Assembly: GCF_900129325.1 (NCBI RefSeq)
Contig: NZ_FQUP01000004.1
Coordinates: forward strand, 1-64,000
Origin: Kaistia soli DSM 19436
Lineage (GTDB): Bacteria; Pseudomonadota; Alphaproteobacteria; Rhizobiales; Kaistiaceae
DNA length: 64,000 bases
Reading direction: 5' to 3'
Made by a program: the position numbers and the translations under genes. Below the pieces are notes generated by a model. It was not told the DNA's origin and searched no databases. It saw only the letters and a program-made list of their open reading frames with translations. This document shows positions 8,782 to 17,596 of the stretch, one piece after another. Numbering within the stretch: position 1 is the stretch's first letter; each line of letters starts with the position of its first letter.

Positions 8782-9444
8782 TCACGCGGACGCAGCTTCA
8801 AGCGCGGCAAAGGGCGCCACGCACCCGACGATGGCCCCCTGCGCGGCGATCATCGAGACGGTCGCGGCCTTGTACTCGGGAAAATAGCTTTCGGTCGCAT
8901 CTTCGATCAGCAGGCAGTCGAAGCCACGATCATTGGCCTCGCGCATCGTTGTCTGCACGCACACCTCCGTCGTAACGCCGGCAAAGATGAGATGCGTGAT
9001 ACCGATCCGCGCGAGGTCCTCGCCGAGCGGCGTGGCGTAGAAAGCACCCTTGCCCGGCTTGTCGATCACGATCTCGCCGTCAACAGGCTGAAGCTCCGGA
9101 ATGATCGCATTGCCAGGCTCGCCGCGCACCATGATCCGCCCCATCGGCCCGGCATCGCCGATGCGCATCGACGGCGCGCCGCGGCAGATCTTGCTCGGGG
9201 GACAATCGGAAAGATCGGCCGCGTGACCCTCGCGCGTATGGATCACCGGCCAGCCGTTCGTACGGAAAAGGCCGATCAGCGCGGCGACAGTCGGGATGAT
9301 GGCACGCAGCAGCGAGACATCATTGCCGAGCGACTCGCCGAAGCCGCCCGGCTCGACGAAATCGCGCTGCATGTCGATGACGATCAGCGCTGTCTTGTCG
9401 GGAGGGAAGGCATAGGGGAACGGCTTTGCGTCGACGGTGATCAT
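8782..9444 (-). CDS. Isochorismatase-fold cysteine hydrolase (biuret/triuret-hydrolase-like), copy 1
   Basis: This 220-residue hydrolase shows the catalytic Asp ([10 protein letters not shown]), Lys (IDKPGKGAF) and Cys ([11 protein letters not shown]) of the isochorismatase superfamily, close in layout to biuret hydrolase BiuH, triuret hydrolase TrtA and RutB. It converts a ureide amide to the acid plus ammonia. A second homologue lies at 12121-12849; both share the RGEPG, IPELQP and REGH segments, so they probably arose by duplication and act on related intermediates. Start is ATG at 9444, two bases after the ABC ATPase stop. Confidence 0.85.
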   Translation of the reverse strand: MITVDAKPFPYAFPPDKTALIVIDMQRDFVEPGGFGESLGNDVSLLRAIIPTVAALIGLFRTNGWPVIHTREGHAADLSDCPPSKICRGAPSMRIGDAGPMGRIMVRGEPGNAIIPELQPVDGEIVIDKPGKGAFYATPLGEDLARIGITHLIFAGVTTEVCVQTTMREANDRGFDCLLIEDATESYFPEYKAATVSMIAAQGAIVGCVAPFAALEAASA

Positions 9445-9446
9445 GC

Positions 9447-10988
9447 TCAGTGCCCTGCCATTGCCTTGCCGATGGAATTGCGGTCGGCCTCGGCGATCGG
9501 CACGACATAATGGATGCCCCCGCCCGACATGACGGCGACACGGTCGGAAAGCTCCAGCACCTCGTCGAGATCCTCAGAGACCAGCAGCACGGCGGCGCCG
9601 CGGTTGCGCTGGTCCATGATCTGCGAGCGGATCTCCGACACCGAGGCGAAGTCGAGCCCGAAGCAGGGATTGGCGACGATCAGGACATCGACCTGTCCGG
9701 AAAGCTCGCGCGCGAGAATCGCGCGCTGGACATTGCCGCCCGAGAGATTCTCGATCGGTTCCTCGGTCGAGGGCGTCTTGATGCGATAGGCGGCGATTAG
9801 TTCGCGAGCCCTTTTGCGCATCGGCTTCGGCGACATGAAGCCGAAGCGCCGGGCGATCGGCGGCTCGTCGAAGGAACGGAACGCGATGTTTTCCGCAACG
9901 GTCATGCGTGGCACCGCCGCATTCTTCAGCGGCTCCTCCGGCAGGCCGAACACTTTGAATTTCGCCATCTGCTGACGCACGGGCTCGAAATTCTCGCCGT
10001 CGATGAAAAGCTGGCCCTCGGTCATGTCGCGCTGGCCGGAGAGCACCTCGATCAGCGTTGACTGGCCGTTGCCGGAAACGCCGGCGACGCCGACGATTTC
10101 GCCGGCATGGACCTTCAGATTGACCGCGTCGACCGCCGGCATGCCGCCGTCGTCCTCGGCGCAGACACCGGCCAGTTCCAGCGTCACCTTCTGGCCGGTG
10201 AACGCCTTGCGCGCCGCGCGCTCGCGGATCTTGGTATCCCCGATCATCATGCGGCTCATCTCGTCGACGCTGAGCGCGCTCACTGCGCCGCCGCCGACCT
10301 TTTGCCCCCGGCGGAGCACCGTGACGTCGTCGGCATAGGCCATGACCTCACGGAACTTGTGGCTGATCATCAGGATGGTCAGGTCGCCGGCCTGTGTCAT
10401 GCCGCGCAGCAGGCCAAGCACCTCGTCCGCCTCGCCCGGCGTCAACACCGATGTCGGCTCGTCGAGGATCAGGAATCGCTGGTCGAGATAAAGCTGCTTC
10501 AGGATCTCAAGCTTCTGCTTTTCGCCGGCCGAAAGGCTCGAGACAGGAACCGTCAGCGGCACCTTGAACGGCATGCGCTCCAGGAACGCCTCGAGCCCGG
10601 CGATCTCCTTCTTCCAATCGATCACCGCCGGGGGATGGGCGCGGCTGATGACGAGGTTTTCTGCCGCCGTCAGCGAGGGCACCAGCGTGAAATGCTGGTA
10701 GACCATGCCGATGCCATGCGCATGCGCATCGCGCGGCGTGGCGATGACCACTTCCTTGCCGCCCACCATCACGCTGCCACGCGTCGGCTGGTAGAAACCC
10801 ATGATGCATTTGACGAGCGTCGATTTACCGGCGCCGTTCTCGCCAAGCAGAGCATGCAGCGTGCCCGGCTTCACATGGATGGAAACATCCTCCAGCGCGA
10901 CCAGCGATCCGAAGATCTTGGTCATGCCGACGGTTTCGAGTTCCACCGCGCGGCGCGTGGTTCCTGTCGGTTCGGCGAACGCGGTCAT
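9447..10988 (-). CDS. ABC transporter ATP-binding protein, BMP/simple-sugar type (two NBDs)
   Basis: This 513-residue protein is built of two fused nucleotide-binding domains. The first has a full Walker A ([10 protein letters not shown]), signature LSAGEKQK and Walker B ([10 protein letters not shown]). The second has a degenerate Walker A ([11 protein letters not shown] for K), signature [11 protein letters not shown] and a weak Walker B. This asymmetry is typical for importers of nucleosides and simple sugars (RbsA/NupA type). It energises the permease pair at 13901-15942 with the binding protein at 16054-17169, although four enzyme genes separate them. Confidence 0.92.
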   Translation of the reverse strand: MTAFAEPTGTTRRAVELETVGMTKIFGSLVALEDVSIHVKPGTLHALLGENGAGKSTLVKCIMGFYQPTRGSVMVGGKEVVIATPRDAHAHGIGMVYQHFTLVPSLTAAENLVISRAHPPAVIDWKKEIAGLEAFLERMPFKVPLTVPVSSLSAGEKQKLEILKQLYLDQRFLILDEPTSVLTPGEADEVLGLLRGMTQAGDLTILMISHKFREVMAYADDVTVLRRGQKVGGGAVSALSVDEMSRMMIGDTKIRERAARKAFTGQKVTLELAGVCAEDDGGMPAVDAVNLKVHAGEIVGVAGVSGNGQSTLIEVLSGQRDMTEGQLFIDGENFEPVRQQMAKFKVFGLPEEPLKNAAVPRMTVAENIAFRSFDEPPIARRFGFMSPKPMRKRARELIAAYRIKTPSTEEPIENLSGGNVQRAILARELSGQVDVLIVANPCFGLDFASVSEIRSQIMDQRNRGAAVLLVSEDLDEVLELSDRVAVMSGGGIHYVVPIAEADRNSIGKAMAGH

Positions 10989-12121
10989 GACGGCGATCCT
11001 TCTGCTGCGACAAGCGATGGGAGGCGGCGGCGATCGGCAATGAGCGCGACGGGCCCGCCGCCATCGGGACCCTGGTGTTCGGCACCGCCCGACACATAGA
11101 TGCCGGCATGGCCGACAAGCGCCCCGAGGCTGCCGGCAACGAAAGCGCGGGCATGGCGCGTCGAGGAGATGTCGGAATCGTCGAGCATCGTGTGGCGGAG
11201 ACCGCGGAGGCGGCCGCTGGTGCCGGCCTCGGCCTTGGCAAGGAGCGCCATCAGCGCGGGACGCTCGCTGGGCGAAAGTTGTCCGTCGGCGTCAAAGCCG
11301 AGGCGACGCAGCGCGGCCCGCACCGGCTCGACATCGATGCCGTCTGCCATCACGGCATGATCGATCGCGAGCGGGCCCGACCAGTCGCGGCTCATGCCGA
11401 GCACGACGATCTCGTGATTGGCGAGCTCGACGCCGGCCGACGCCGAGGCCCTGCCCGACCAGAGCGAGGCATCACGGCCGATTGCTGCTTCATCGAAGCT
11501 TTCGAGCGCAATCTCGCCGAGCGCGACCGCGGCGCCAAGCGAGGAGGCACCGCGCGAAAGGCCCATGGATTTCAGCGTATCCCGCGTCGCGACGCTGCCG
11601 CCGCGCACCTCGACGGACGTGATGCGTTCGGCAGTCAGGAGCGGACATTTGATCTGCACGAAGTGAACGTCGGCGGGGTCATCGATGCCGGCATGCGCCA
11701 TAGCCGCGCGGACGCCCTCGGCGACGAGGCGGACCTGTCCAAGCCGGCCGAGCTCGTCGAAGGGCAGCGCCGGCGTATGCGCGCCGCCGACAGCGAGCGC
11801 CGGGCCAGCTCCGGCATCGGCCGTCTCGCCGCTGCCGAGCACCAGGAAATGCGGCGACATCGCCCCCTCCGTGCCGCCAGACATTACATAGGATACGGTC
11901 TCGACGGCCTCCGGCGAGAGATGTGGCCTGAGCGCATCCTTGAGCGCGCGGACGGCAAAGGCGCGGGTGAAGTCGTTGACATTGCCATTGCCCTCGGTCT
12001 TGCCGAGGATCGCGACAATCCCACGGGGATCGATGGTGCCCGACGCAATCGCGTCCGTCAGCCCCGAGACATCGTCGGGCGCCGCGGCCGCAATGCGATG
12101 GACAAAAGCAGTGCGCGCCAT
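10985..12121 (-). CDS. Ring-opening amidohydrolase (cyanuric acid hydrolase / barbiturase family)
   Basis: This 378-residue enzyme belongs to the small three-fold-symmetric AtzD/TrzD/barbiturase family that hydrolytically opens cyclic imide rings. The sequence shows three Ser-Lys repeats: K41 (ILGKTEGNG) with S81 (MSGGTEGAMSP), the middle repeat with SRGASSLGAAVALGE, and the last with SGGAEHQGPDGGGPVAL. The start is the ATG at 12121, overlapping the previous gene's stop; an upstream in-frame start would add 45 residues lying inside that gene. Neighbouring AtzE/G/H and biuret-hydrolase-like genes favour cyanurate; the nucleoside-type transporter leaves barbiturate or a related cyclic ureide possible. 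Confidence 0.88.
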   Translation of the reverse strand: MARTAFVHRIAAAAPDDVSGLTDAIASGTIDPRGIVAILGKTEGNGNVNDFTRAFAVRALKDALRPHLSPEAVETVSYVMSGGTEGAMSPHFLVLGSGETADAGAGPALAVGGAHTPALPFDELGRLGQVRLVAEGVRAAMAHAGIDDPADVHFVQIKCPLLTAERITSVEVRGGSVATRDTLKSMGLSRGASSLGAAVALGEIALESFDEAAIGRDASLWSGRASASAGVELANHEIVVLGMSRDWSGPLAIDHAVMADGIDVEPVRAALRRLGFDADGQLSPSERPALMALLAKAEAGTSGRLRGLRHTMLDDSDISSTRHARAFVAGSLGALVGHAGIYVSGGAEHQGPDGGGPVALIADRRRLPSLVAAEGSPS

Positions 12122-12849
12122 CAGACGAGCCCCGCGATCAATGCATCCGACGTCGCAACGGCACCGAAGACGCCACCCTGCATCTTGACCATGTCGATCG
12201 CCGCAAGGTGGTTCTCGCGCTTGGTAGCGGCTGTGCAGTCGCTGAGCAGCACGCATTCATAGCCGAGGTCGTTCGCATCCCGCATCGTGGTGTGCACGCA
12301 GACGTCTGTAGTGACGCCAGCCAGCACGATGTTGCGGATGCCCTTCTGCCGCAGCACCAGTTCGAGATCGGTCGCGACGAACGAGCCCTTGCCCGGCTTG
12401 TCGATGATCGTCTCGCCCTCAACCGGCTGCAGCTCGGGGATGATCTCCCAGCCTGGCTCGCCGCGCACGAGGATGCGCCCGCACGGACCCTGGTCGCCGA
12501 TGCCGGCGCCGATCCGCTGCGAGCGCCAGCGCTTGTTGGCCGGCAGGTCGGCGAGATCAGGGCGATGCCCCTCGCGGGTGTGGATGATGTGATAGCCCTT
12601 GGCGCGCATCGCATCGAGGACGCGGCGGATCGGCTCGATCGGCTCGCGCGTCAACGAGATGTCGTAGCCCATTGAGTCGACATAACCGCCCGGAGCGCAG
12701 AAATCGACCTGCATGTCGATGACGATGAGCGCGGTGTTTTCCGGCTTCAGATTGCCGTCGAACGGCCACGGATAGGGATCCGACGCAATCGTGCGCCCGC
12801 CCGGAACGACGGCTGCGGCGACCCGCTCGTCAAGAGTGTCTGTGCTCAT
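12121..12849 (-). CDS. Isochorismatase-fold cysteine hydrolase (biuret/triuret-hydrolase-like), copy 2
   Basis: This 242-residue homologue of the 8782-9444 hydrolase has catalytic Asp ([10 protein letters not shown]), Lys (IDKPGKGSF) and Cys ([11 protein letters not shown]), plus a 30-residue amino-terminal extension. It sits immediately upstream of the ring-opening amidohydrolase with a one-base overlap, the same adjacency seen between biuret hydrolase and cyanuric acid hydrolase genes in rhizobia. Biuret or triuret are the leading substrate guesses; ureidomalonate or ureidoacrylate cannot be excluded. Confidence 0.85.
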   Translation of the reverse strand: MSTDTLDERVAAAVVPGGRTIASDPYPWPFDGNLKPENTALIVIDMQVDFCAPGGYVDSMGYDISLTREPIEPIRRVLDAMRAKGYHIIHTREGHRPDLADLPANKRWRSQRIGAGIGDQGPCGRILVRGEPGWEIIPELQPVEGETIIDKPGKGSFVATDLELVLRQKGIRNIVLAGVTTDVCVHTTMRDANDLGYECVLLSDCTAATKRENHLAAIDMVKMQGGVFGAVATSDALIAGLV

Positions 12850-12858
12850 GTCCCGCCC

Positions 12859-13890
12859 CTATTCCGCCGCCTGCTGCGCGTCCGAGGCAGTTGCGCTCTC
12901 GCCATAGAGCCGTGTCGGGGCAGCAAAGCCGCAGGCCGTGCCGTCCGTATGGACGACATCCGCCTCCCATGGCAGGCGATAGCGGCCAGCGGCGAGGTCG
13001 GTCATGTAGCTGTAGGGGCAGTCCTGCGCGCCGCCTTTGACCGCGACATAGCCGCGATGGCCGAACTGATAGATGTTGTTCTCGACGCCCCAGTTGATGC
13101 GCGCTTCGCGCACGAGATCGGGCCGAACCTCGGCAGTGATAATCTCGTCAGGCCGGCCGCTCGTGCCATGGGCGATGATCTCGCCGTCGAAGTTGACGAT
13201 CATGCCCTCGCCCATGGAATCGAACGTGCCGTCCGAGCCCGACATGCAGACATTGGCGGTGACCATCAGATTGCAGAAGGCGTTGGACTGGTTGGTGAAG
13301 CGCCAGCTCTGGCGGATCGGCGCGGTGTAGCCCGCCGTGCGGATCATGATCTCGGCGCCCTTATAGGCACATTCACGCGCCATCTCGGGGAACATGCCGT
13401 CATGGCAGATGATCAGCGCCAGCTTGCAGCCCTTGGGGCCGTCGATGACGGGAATTCCGATGTCGCCCGGTTCCCATGGCTCGACGGGCACCCAGGGATG
13501 GAGCTTCCGGTAATAAAGCTTCAGCGTGCCCGTATCGTCGATGACGATGCCGGAATTATAGGGATTGCCTCCAGGATTGCGCTCCATGATCGAGAAGCAG
13601 CCCCAGATCCTGTGGCGCGCGCAGGCCTCCTTGAACGCGGCGACCTCCGGCCCGTCGAGATCGCACATGATCTCGGGATTGGTATCCATCGAGAGCCCGT
13701 GCAGCGCATATTCCGGGAACACGACGAGGTCCATGCCGGCATTGTTCCGCCGCGCCTTGCCGACCAGTTCGACGACCCGCGCGGTCTGGCGCGCGAGGTC
13801 GTCCTTCGTCACCGTCACCGGCAATTGCAACTGAACGAGGCCGATGACGACGCCAGCAGGCGCTTTGTTGAGACCGCCCAGACCGTTCAT
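12859..13890 (-). CDS. amiF: Nitrilase-superfamily formamidase (AmiF-like)
   Basis: This 343-residue enzyme has the Glu-Lys-Cys triad of nitrilase-fold amidases: FPEYALHG, YYRKLHPW and LIICHDGMFPEMARE. Similarity to AmiF formamidase extends along the length (FSIMERNP, KLHPWVPVEPWEPGD, ENNIYQFGHRGYVA, SYMTDLAAGRYRLPWE). AmiF hydrolyses formamide to formate and ammonia. In this operon it suggests that a pathway step releases formamide or a small aliphatic amide, a step absent from the textbook cyanurate route. Confidence 0.85.
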   Translation of the reverse strand: MNGLGGLNKAPAGVVIGLVQLQLPVTVTKDDLARQTARVVELVGKARRNNAGMDLVVFPEYALHGLSMDTNPEIMCDLDGPEVAAFKEACARHRIWGCFSIMERNPGGNPYNSGIVIDDTGTLKLYYRKLHPWVPVEPWEPGDIGIPVIDGPKGCKLALIICHDGMFPEMARECAYKGAEIMIRTAGYTAPIRQSWRFTNQSNAFCNLMVTANVCMSGSDGTFDSMGEGMIVNFDGEIIAHGTSGRPDEIITAEVRPDLVREARINWGVENNIYQFGHRGYVAVKGGAQDCPYSYMTDLAAGRYRLPWEADVVHTDGTACGFAAPTRLYGESATASDAQQAAE

Positions 13891-13900
13891 GGCGACACTC

Positions 13901-14827
13901 CTATTTGGTGATCGACAATTCGCCCGGCGCGCCCTTCAGCGAGCGCTTCGGCGAGACGGAGGCGATCATGATGAAAAGGGTCAGCAGGTAGGGCGCCGCA
14001 TTGAAGAAGTAGTAGCCCTGCGTGATGCCGACCGATTGTAGCGCCGGCCCGATGGCACCGGCCGCGCCGAAGAGCAGGGCCGCCGCGAAGCAGAGCAGCG
14101 GGTTCCAGCGCGAGAAGATGACAAGCGCCACCGCCATCAGGCCCTGTCCCGAAGAGAGGCCTTCGCTCCAGGCGCCCGGATAATAGAGCGACAGGAAGGC
14201 ACCGCCGACGCCCGCGAAGAAGCCGCCGACCGTCGTGGCCAGAAAGCGGACGAGATCGACCGAATAGCCCATGGCCAGCGCCGCCGGCGCGCTGTCTCCG
14301 GTCATGCGGATGATGAGGCCCCAGCGCGTATTCTTGAACGCCCACCACATCGCCACGGCGAGGACAATGCCCACCAGGAACAGCGGGTTGATCTCCAGCG
14401 CCGACTGGATCTGCGGATAATCAGACCATCCGCCGAGATTGATCGATGGCAAATGTGGCGCCTGCGGCTGGATGAAGGGCTTGCCGAAGAAGAAGGCGAG
14501 GCCCGTGCCGAACAGCATCATGGCGATGCCGATCGCGATGTCGTTCACCTTGGGAAGCTTGCAGATATAGCCGTGGATGGCGCCGAAGAACATGCCGGAG
14601 ATACCCGCCGCCAGCACGCCGAGCCAGGGCGAGCCGGAAAGATACGAGACCGCGTAGCCCGACATCGCGCCAAAGACGAGCGTGCCCTCGAGGCCAAGAT
14701 TGATGCGGCCCGACTTCTCGGTGAGGCATTCCCCGAGCGAGACGAAAAGGAAGGGCGTCGAGACGCGGATTGCCCCGGCGAACATCGCAAGAGGAACGCC
14801 CCAGAAGCCGATATCGGTCCCGCTCAT
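13901..14827 (-). CDS. ABC transporter permease, BMP/nucleoside type, subunit 2
   Basis: This 308-residue polytopic membrane protein of the branched simple-sugar/nucleoside permease group has roughly eight to nine hydrophobic helices and the family EAA-like segment EKSGRINLGLEGTL. The ATG at 14827 is chosen because it overlaps the preceding permease stop; a longer open frame upstream is only the overlap of the other permease in another frame. It forms the channel together with the 14824-15942 product. Confidence 0.9.
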   Translation of the reverse strand: MSGTDIGFWGVPLAMFAGAIRVSTPFLFVSLGECLTEKSGRINLGLEGTLVFGAMSGYAVSYLSGSPWLGVLAAGISGMFFGAIHGYICKLPKVNDIAIGIAMMLFGTGLAFFFGKPFIQPQAPHLPSINLGGWSDYPQIQSALEINPLFLVGIVLAVAMWWAFKNTRWGLIIRMTGDSAPAALAMGYSVDLVRFLATTVGGFFAGVGGAFLSLYYPGAWSEGLSSGQGLMAVALVIFSRWNPLLCFAAALLFGAAGAIGPALQSVGITQGYYFFNAAPYLLTLFIMIASVSPKRSLKGAPGELSITK

Positions 14828-15942
14828 CGCTTGTCTCCTCTCGCCCGGAAGAATGGCATGCGGCCATAAAGCGTCTCGCTGACCAGCAGCACCACGAACA
14901 TCAGCCCCTGCAACACCTGCACCGTCGCGTCGGGCATGCCCATCCGGCGCTGGATGAGGCCGCCTGCCGCCGCGATGCCGCCGAGGAAGACCGCGACAGG
15001 GACGATGGCGAGCGGGTTCTGGCGGGCGAGGAATGCGACGAGAATGCCTGTGAAGCCGTAGCCGGCGGCGAGCGATGCATTGGCCTTGCCCTGGATTGCC
15101 GCGACTTCGAAGAAGCCGGCGAGCCCCGCGCAGGCGCCGGCGATCGCGCATGAAATGACGATAAGCCGGCCGACCGGCAGTCCCTGGGCCCGCGCCGCAC
15201 GCACATTGCCGCCGGTGACGCGTGCGGCGAAGCCGAAGGTGGTGCGGTTCATCAGCACCCAGAGCAAGATCGCCACAACGATACCGACCGGCAGCCCCCA
15301 ATGGACGCCAAGGCCCGGCACGTCGCCGATCATGTTGGCCTCGCCAATGGCCTGGGTCGACGGCTTGTTCGGATTGGCTGGATCGCGTAGCGCGCCTTCG
15401 ACGAAGAAGTTCATGATCGCGATGGCGATATAGGACATCAGCAGGCTGGCGATCGTCTCGTTGATGCCGCGATAGTGGCGGAGTACGCCGACGAGCCCGA
15501 TCCAGAGCCCTCCAACGGCGATGGCGCAAAGACCCATGACCGGGAGAACGACGAAGCTCGGCGCGCCGGCATTCACCAGCGGAATGGACGCCACGGCGGC
15601 AGCGAATCCGCCGAGCACCAGCGCGCCCTCGCCGCCGACGATGGTGAGACCGAGCCGGGCCGGAACGGCGACGCAGAGCGCGGTGAGAATCAACGGCGCG
15701 GCGCGCACCAGCGTGTTCTCCCACGAGAACCCTGTGCCGAAGCCGCCGCGCCAGAGCAGTGAGAAGAAGGTTGCCGGTGACTGGCCGAGCGCCAGCAGGA
15801 AAATCGAGAAGAGCAGCCCGGCGGCCACGAGCGCGAACAGCGGGATCAAGACATATTCCGACGATCGCCGTAGCCGGTCGAGCAACTCGGCAAGCCCGCC
15901 ATAGACTGCCGGCGTCGCGTCCTGCTGTGCAATATCCGCCAT
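14824..15942 (-). CDS. ABC transporter permease, BMP/nucleoside type, subunit 1
   Basis: This 372-residue permease has a long cytoplasmic amino terminus, about nine membrane helices and the family motif ARLGLTIVGGEGAL. It is the first permease after the binding protein, separated from it by 111 bp that contain GC-rich hairpins, and overlaps the second permease by four bases. The start at 15942 is preferred over an in-frame upstream codon because homology begins near MADIAQQD. Confidence 0.9.
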   Translation of the reverse strand: MADIAQQDATPAVYGGLAELLDRLRRSSEYVLIPLFALVAAGLLFSIFLLALGQSPATFFSLLWRGGFGTGFSWENTLVRAAPLILTALCVAVPARLGLTIVGGEGALVLGGFAAAVASIPLVNAGAPSFVVLPVMGLCAIAVGGLWIGLVGVLRHYRGINETIASLLMSYIAIAIMNFFVEGALRDPANPNKPSTQAIGEANMIGDVPGLGVHWGLPVGIVVAILLWVLMNRTTFGFAARVTGGNVRAARAQGLPVGRLIVISCAIAGACAGLAGFFEVAAIQGKANASLAAGYGFTGILVAFLARQNPLAIVPVAVFLGGIAAAGGLIQRRMGMPDATVQVLQGLMFVVLLVSETLYGRMPFFRARGDKR

Positions 15943-16027
15943 CGAAGCTCTCCCGAGGAGACAAGGGACCGAAGCGGCGGCGCCGCCCGTCATCCGCCCC
16001 GGCCTCGACCGGAGCGGTGCTCTCATG

Positions 16028-16046
16028 CGGCGGGACTTACCCGCCG
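16028..16046 (-). other. Stem-loop after the BMP binding-protein gene
   Basis: A perfect 7-bp stem (CGGCGGG/CCCGCCG) with a five-base loop lies just after the stop codon of the binding protein and before the permeases. Such intercistronic hairpins often protect the binding-protein message so that it outnumbers the membrane subunits. There is no T-run, so full termination is unlikely. Confidence 0.5.
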
Positions 16047-16053
16047 GGGCCTA

Positions 16054-17169
16054 TCAGGTGATGGAGCCGGTGACGCCTTCGACCAGGAAGTTGATCTGGT
16101 CGATCCACGGATCGTAGGGCGCATGCACGGTACCGGCCGGGATGACTTCCTTGCCGGTGTTGTCCTTGAGCGGACCGACATAGACCGGCACCTTAGCCTT
16201 CATCTCGATCTTCGCCGCGTCAGCCGCCTTGATCGCCTCAGGCGTCGCTCCCGCGCCGTAGGGGGTGTTCTGCACGAAATCGAGGTCATAGCCGCCCGAC
16301 AGGAAGTTCGGCAGCTCGCCGCCCTTGGCCAGCGTGTCGGCATACTGCTTGTAGATCGTCTCCCACTTGTATTCGGCGCCGGTGATGAAACCCTTAGGCG
16401 CGAGATCGGCCTGCGAGGCATTATGGCCGCACGACTTGACGCCTTTGGCTTCGGCGTTCTGGATGACGGTCTTCGGGCTATCGACATGGCAGGTGATGAC
16501 GTCGCAGCCGGCATCGATCAGCGCGTTGGTTGCCTCGGCCTCGCGCACCGGCATCGACCAGTCGCCGGTGAAGATCACCTGAACGGTCGCGTTGGGATTG
16601 ACCTTGCGGGCCCCGATCGCGAACGAATTGATGTTGGAGAGCACCGAGGAGATCGGCTTGGCGGCGACAAAGCCGAGCTTGTTCGACTTGGTCGAGAGGC
16701 CGGCGGCGATGCCGTCGATGTAGTGGGCCTGATCGAGATAGCCGAAATAGCTGCCGGCGTTCTTCGGATCCTTGTCGGTCCAGAGGGGCGCCGCATGGCG
16801 GAACTGAACGTCGGGATATTTCTTCGCGGCATCGACCATGAATGGCGAGTAATAGCCGAAGGACGTCGCGAAGATCAGGCCGGCGCCATCGAGTTCGACC
16901 ATCGACTCCATGGTCTTGGCCACAGCAACCGTCTCGGGGACGTTCTCTTCTTCCACAACCTTGACGCCCGGCACGGCAGCCAGCGCCTTGGCCGCCACGG
17001 CATGCGCCTGGTTCCAGCCATAGTCGTCGCGCGAGCCGACATAGATGATGCCGATCGTCAGATCGGCCGCAAACGCCGGGCGGCGTGTCAACAGGCCGGT
17101 CGTCAGGCCGAGAGAGCCGATGGCGGCGCTCTTGAGCAGCGTCCTGCGATTGAGCGAAAATGCGGACAT
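16054..17169 (-). CDS. BMP-family ABC transporter substrate-binding protein
   Basis: This 371-residue periplasmic lipoprotein-type BMP/PnrA protein has a Tat-like signal (NRRTLLKSAAIGSLGL...AFA, cleavage near residue 33). The mature part opens with LTIGIIYVGSRDDYGWNQAH, typical for nucleoside-binding BMP proteins. It is the first gene of the operon and should determine what is imported. The ATG at 17169 is chosen because the signal peptide starts there; a longer frame upstream reads through promoter sequence. Known BMP ligands are purine and pyrimidine nucleosides, so a purine/pyrimidine-like or triazine ring is plausible. Confidence 0.9.
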   Translation of the reverse strand: MSAFSLNRRTLLKSAAIGSLGLTTGLLTRRPAFAADLTIGIIYVGSRDDYGWNQAHAVAAKALAAVPGVKVVEEENVPETVAVAKTMESMVELDGAGLIFATSFGYYSPFMVDAAKKYPDVQFRHAAPLWTDKDPKNAGSYFGYLDQAHYIDGIAAGLSTKSNKLGFVAAKPISSVLSNINSFAIGARKVNPNATVQVIFTGDWSMPVREAEATNALIDAGCDVITCHVDSPKTVIQNAEAKGVKSCGHNASQADLAPKGFITGAEYKWETIYKQYADTLAKGGELPNFLSGGYDLDFVQNTPYGAGATPEAIKAADAAKIEMKAKVPVYVGPLKDNTGKEVIPAGTVHAPYDPWIDQINFLVEGVTGSIT

Positions 17170-17596
17170 GGGCAATACCTTTTGCAACGGACATCGGCGC
17201 AGGCCTCCCGGCGCCGGGGTGTTCCCACTTCCGTCTCTCGCAACAGATGTGCCAAGGCGGCGACAGGTGACGGCGTGCTGCGCACAAGCGCACGCAAACA
17301 TTTGATTGAACGAGCCGATTCCGATTGGGATCGTCGCTGTCCGAAGACCTCACCTGCCATGTTGCGTTCCGCCACCGATGCTCACACGGCTCCATTGCAT
17401 ACAATAGCGCTCGATTGCATACAATTTAGACAGGCGCATGGAACGGCTGATATTGCGGCCCACAAATGCGGCAGCTGCGACGCGGCGATGCGTTGACTTG
17501 GTGCCTGCCGGCGGTTGGCAGGGGCCGCCCCGCATACTAGGTTCGTCCACCGCCGGCCTCGACGCTGGCGCCCCGAAAATGCGAGAGGACCGCTCC
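17170..17596. other. 427-bp divergent promoter region of the ring-opening operon
   Basis: This gap separates the minus-strand binding-protein operon from the plus-strand FAH-family gene. It contains the paired ATTGCATACAAT sites at 17394-17425. An in-frame extension of the plus-strand gene back to 17438 is open but shows no family similarity, so the region is taken as regulatory. Confidence 0.6.
17394..17425. promoter_or_regulatory. Tandem operator candidates, two copies of ATTGCATACAAT
   Basis: The identical 12-mer occurs at 17394-17405 and 17414-17425, start to start 20 bp, i.e. about two helical turns on the same face. Each copy is an inverted repeat ATTG-N4-CAAT, the pattern expected for a dimeric GntR/FCD regulator. 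The placement in the divergent promoter and the GntR gene at the operon end make it the probable binding site; binding itself is inferred. Confidence 0.65.

Noticed and set aside
14828-15964. Upstream extension of the second BMP permease
   Set aside because: The extra part reads through the first permease in another frame and is Arg-rich without membrane helices; the true start is at 14827.
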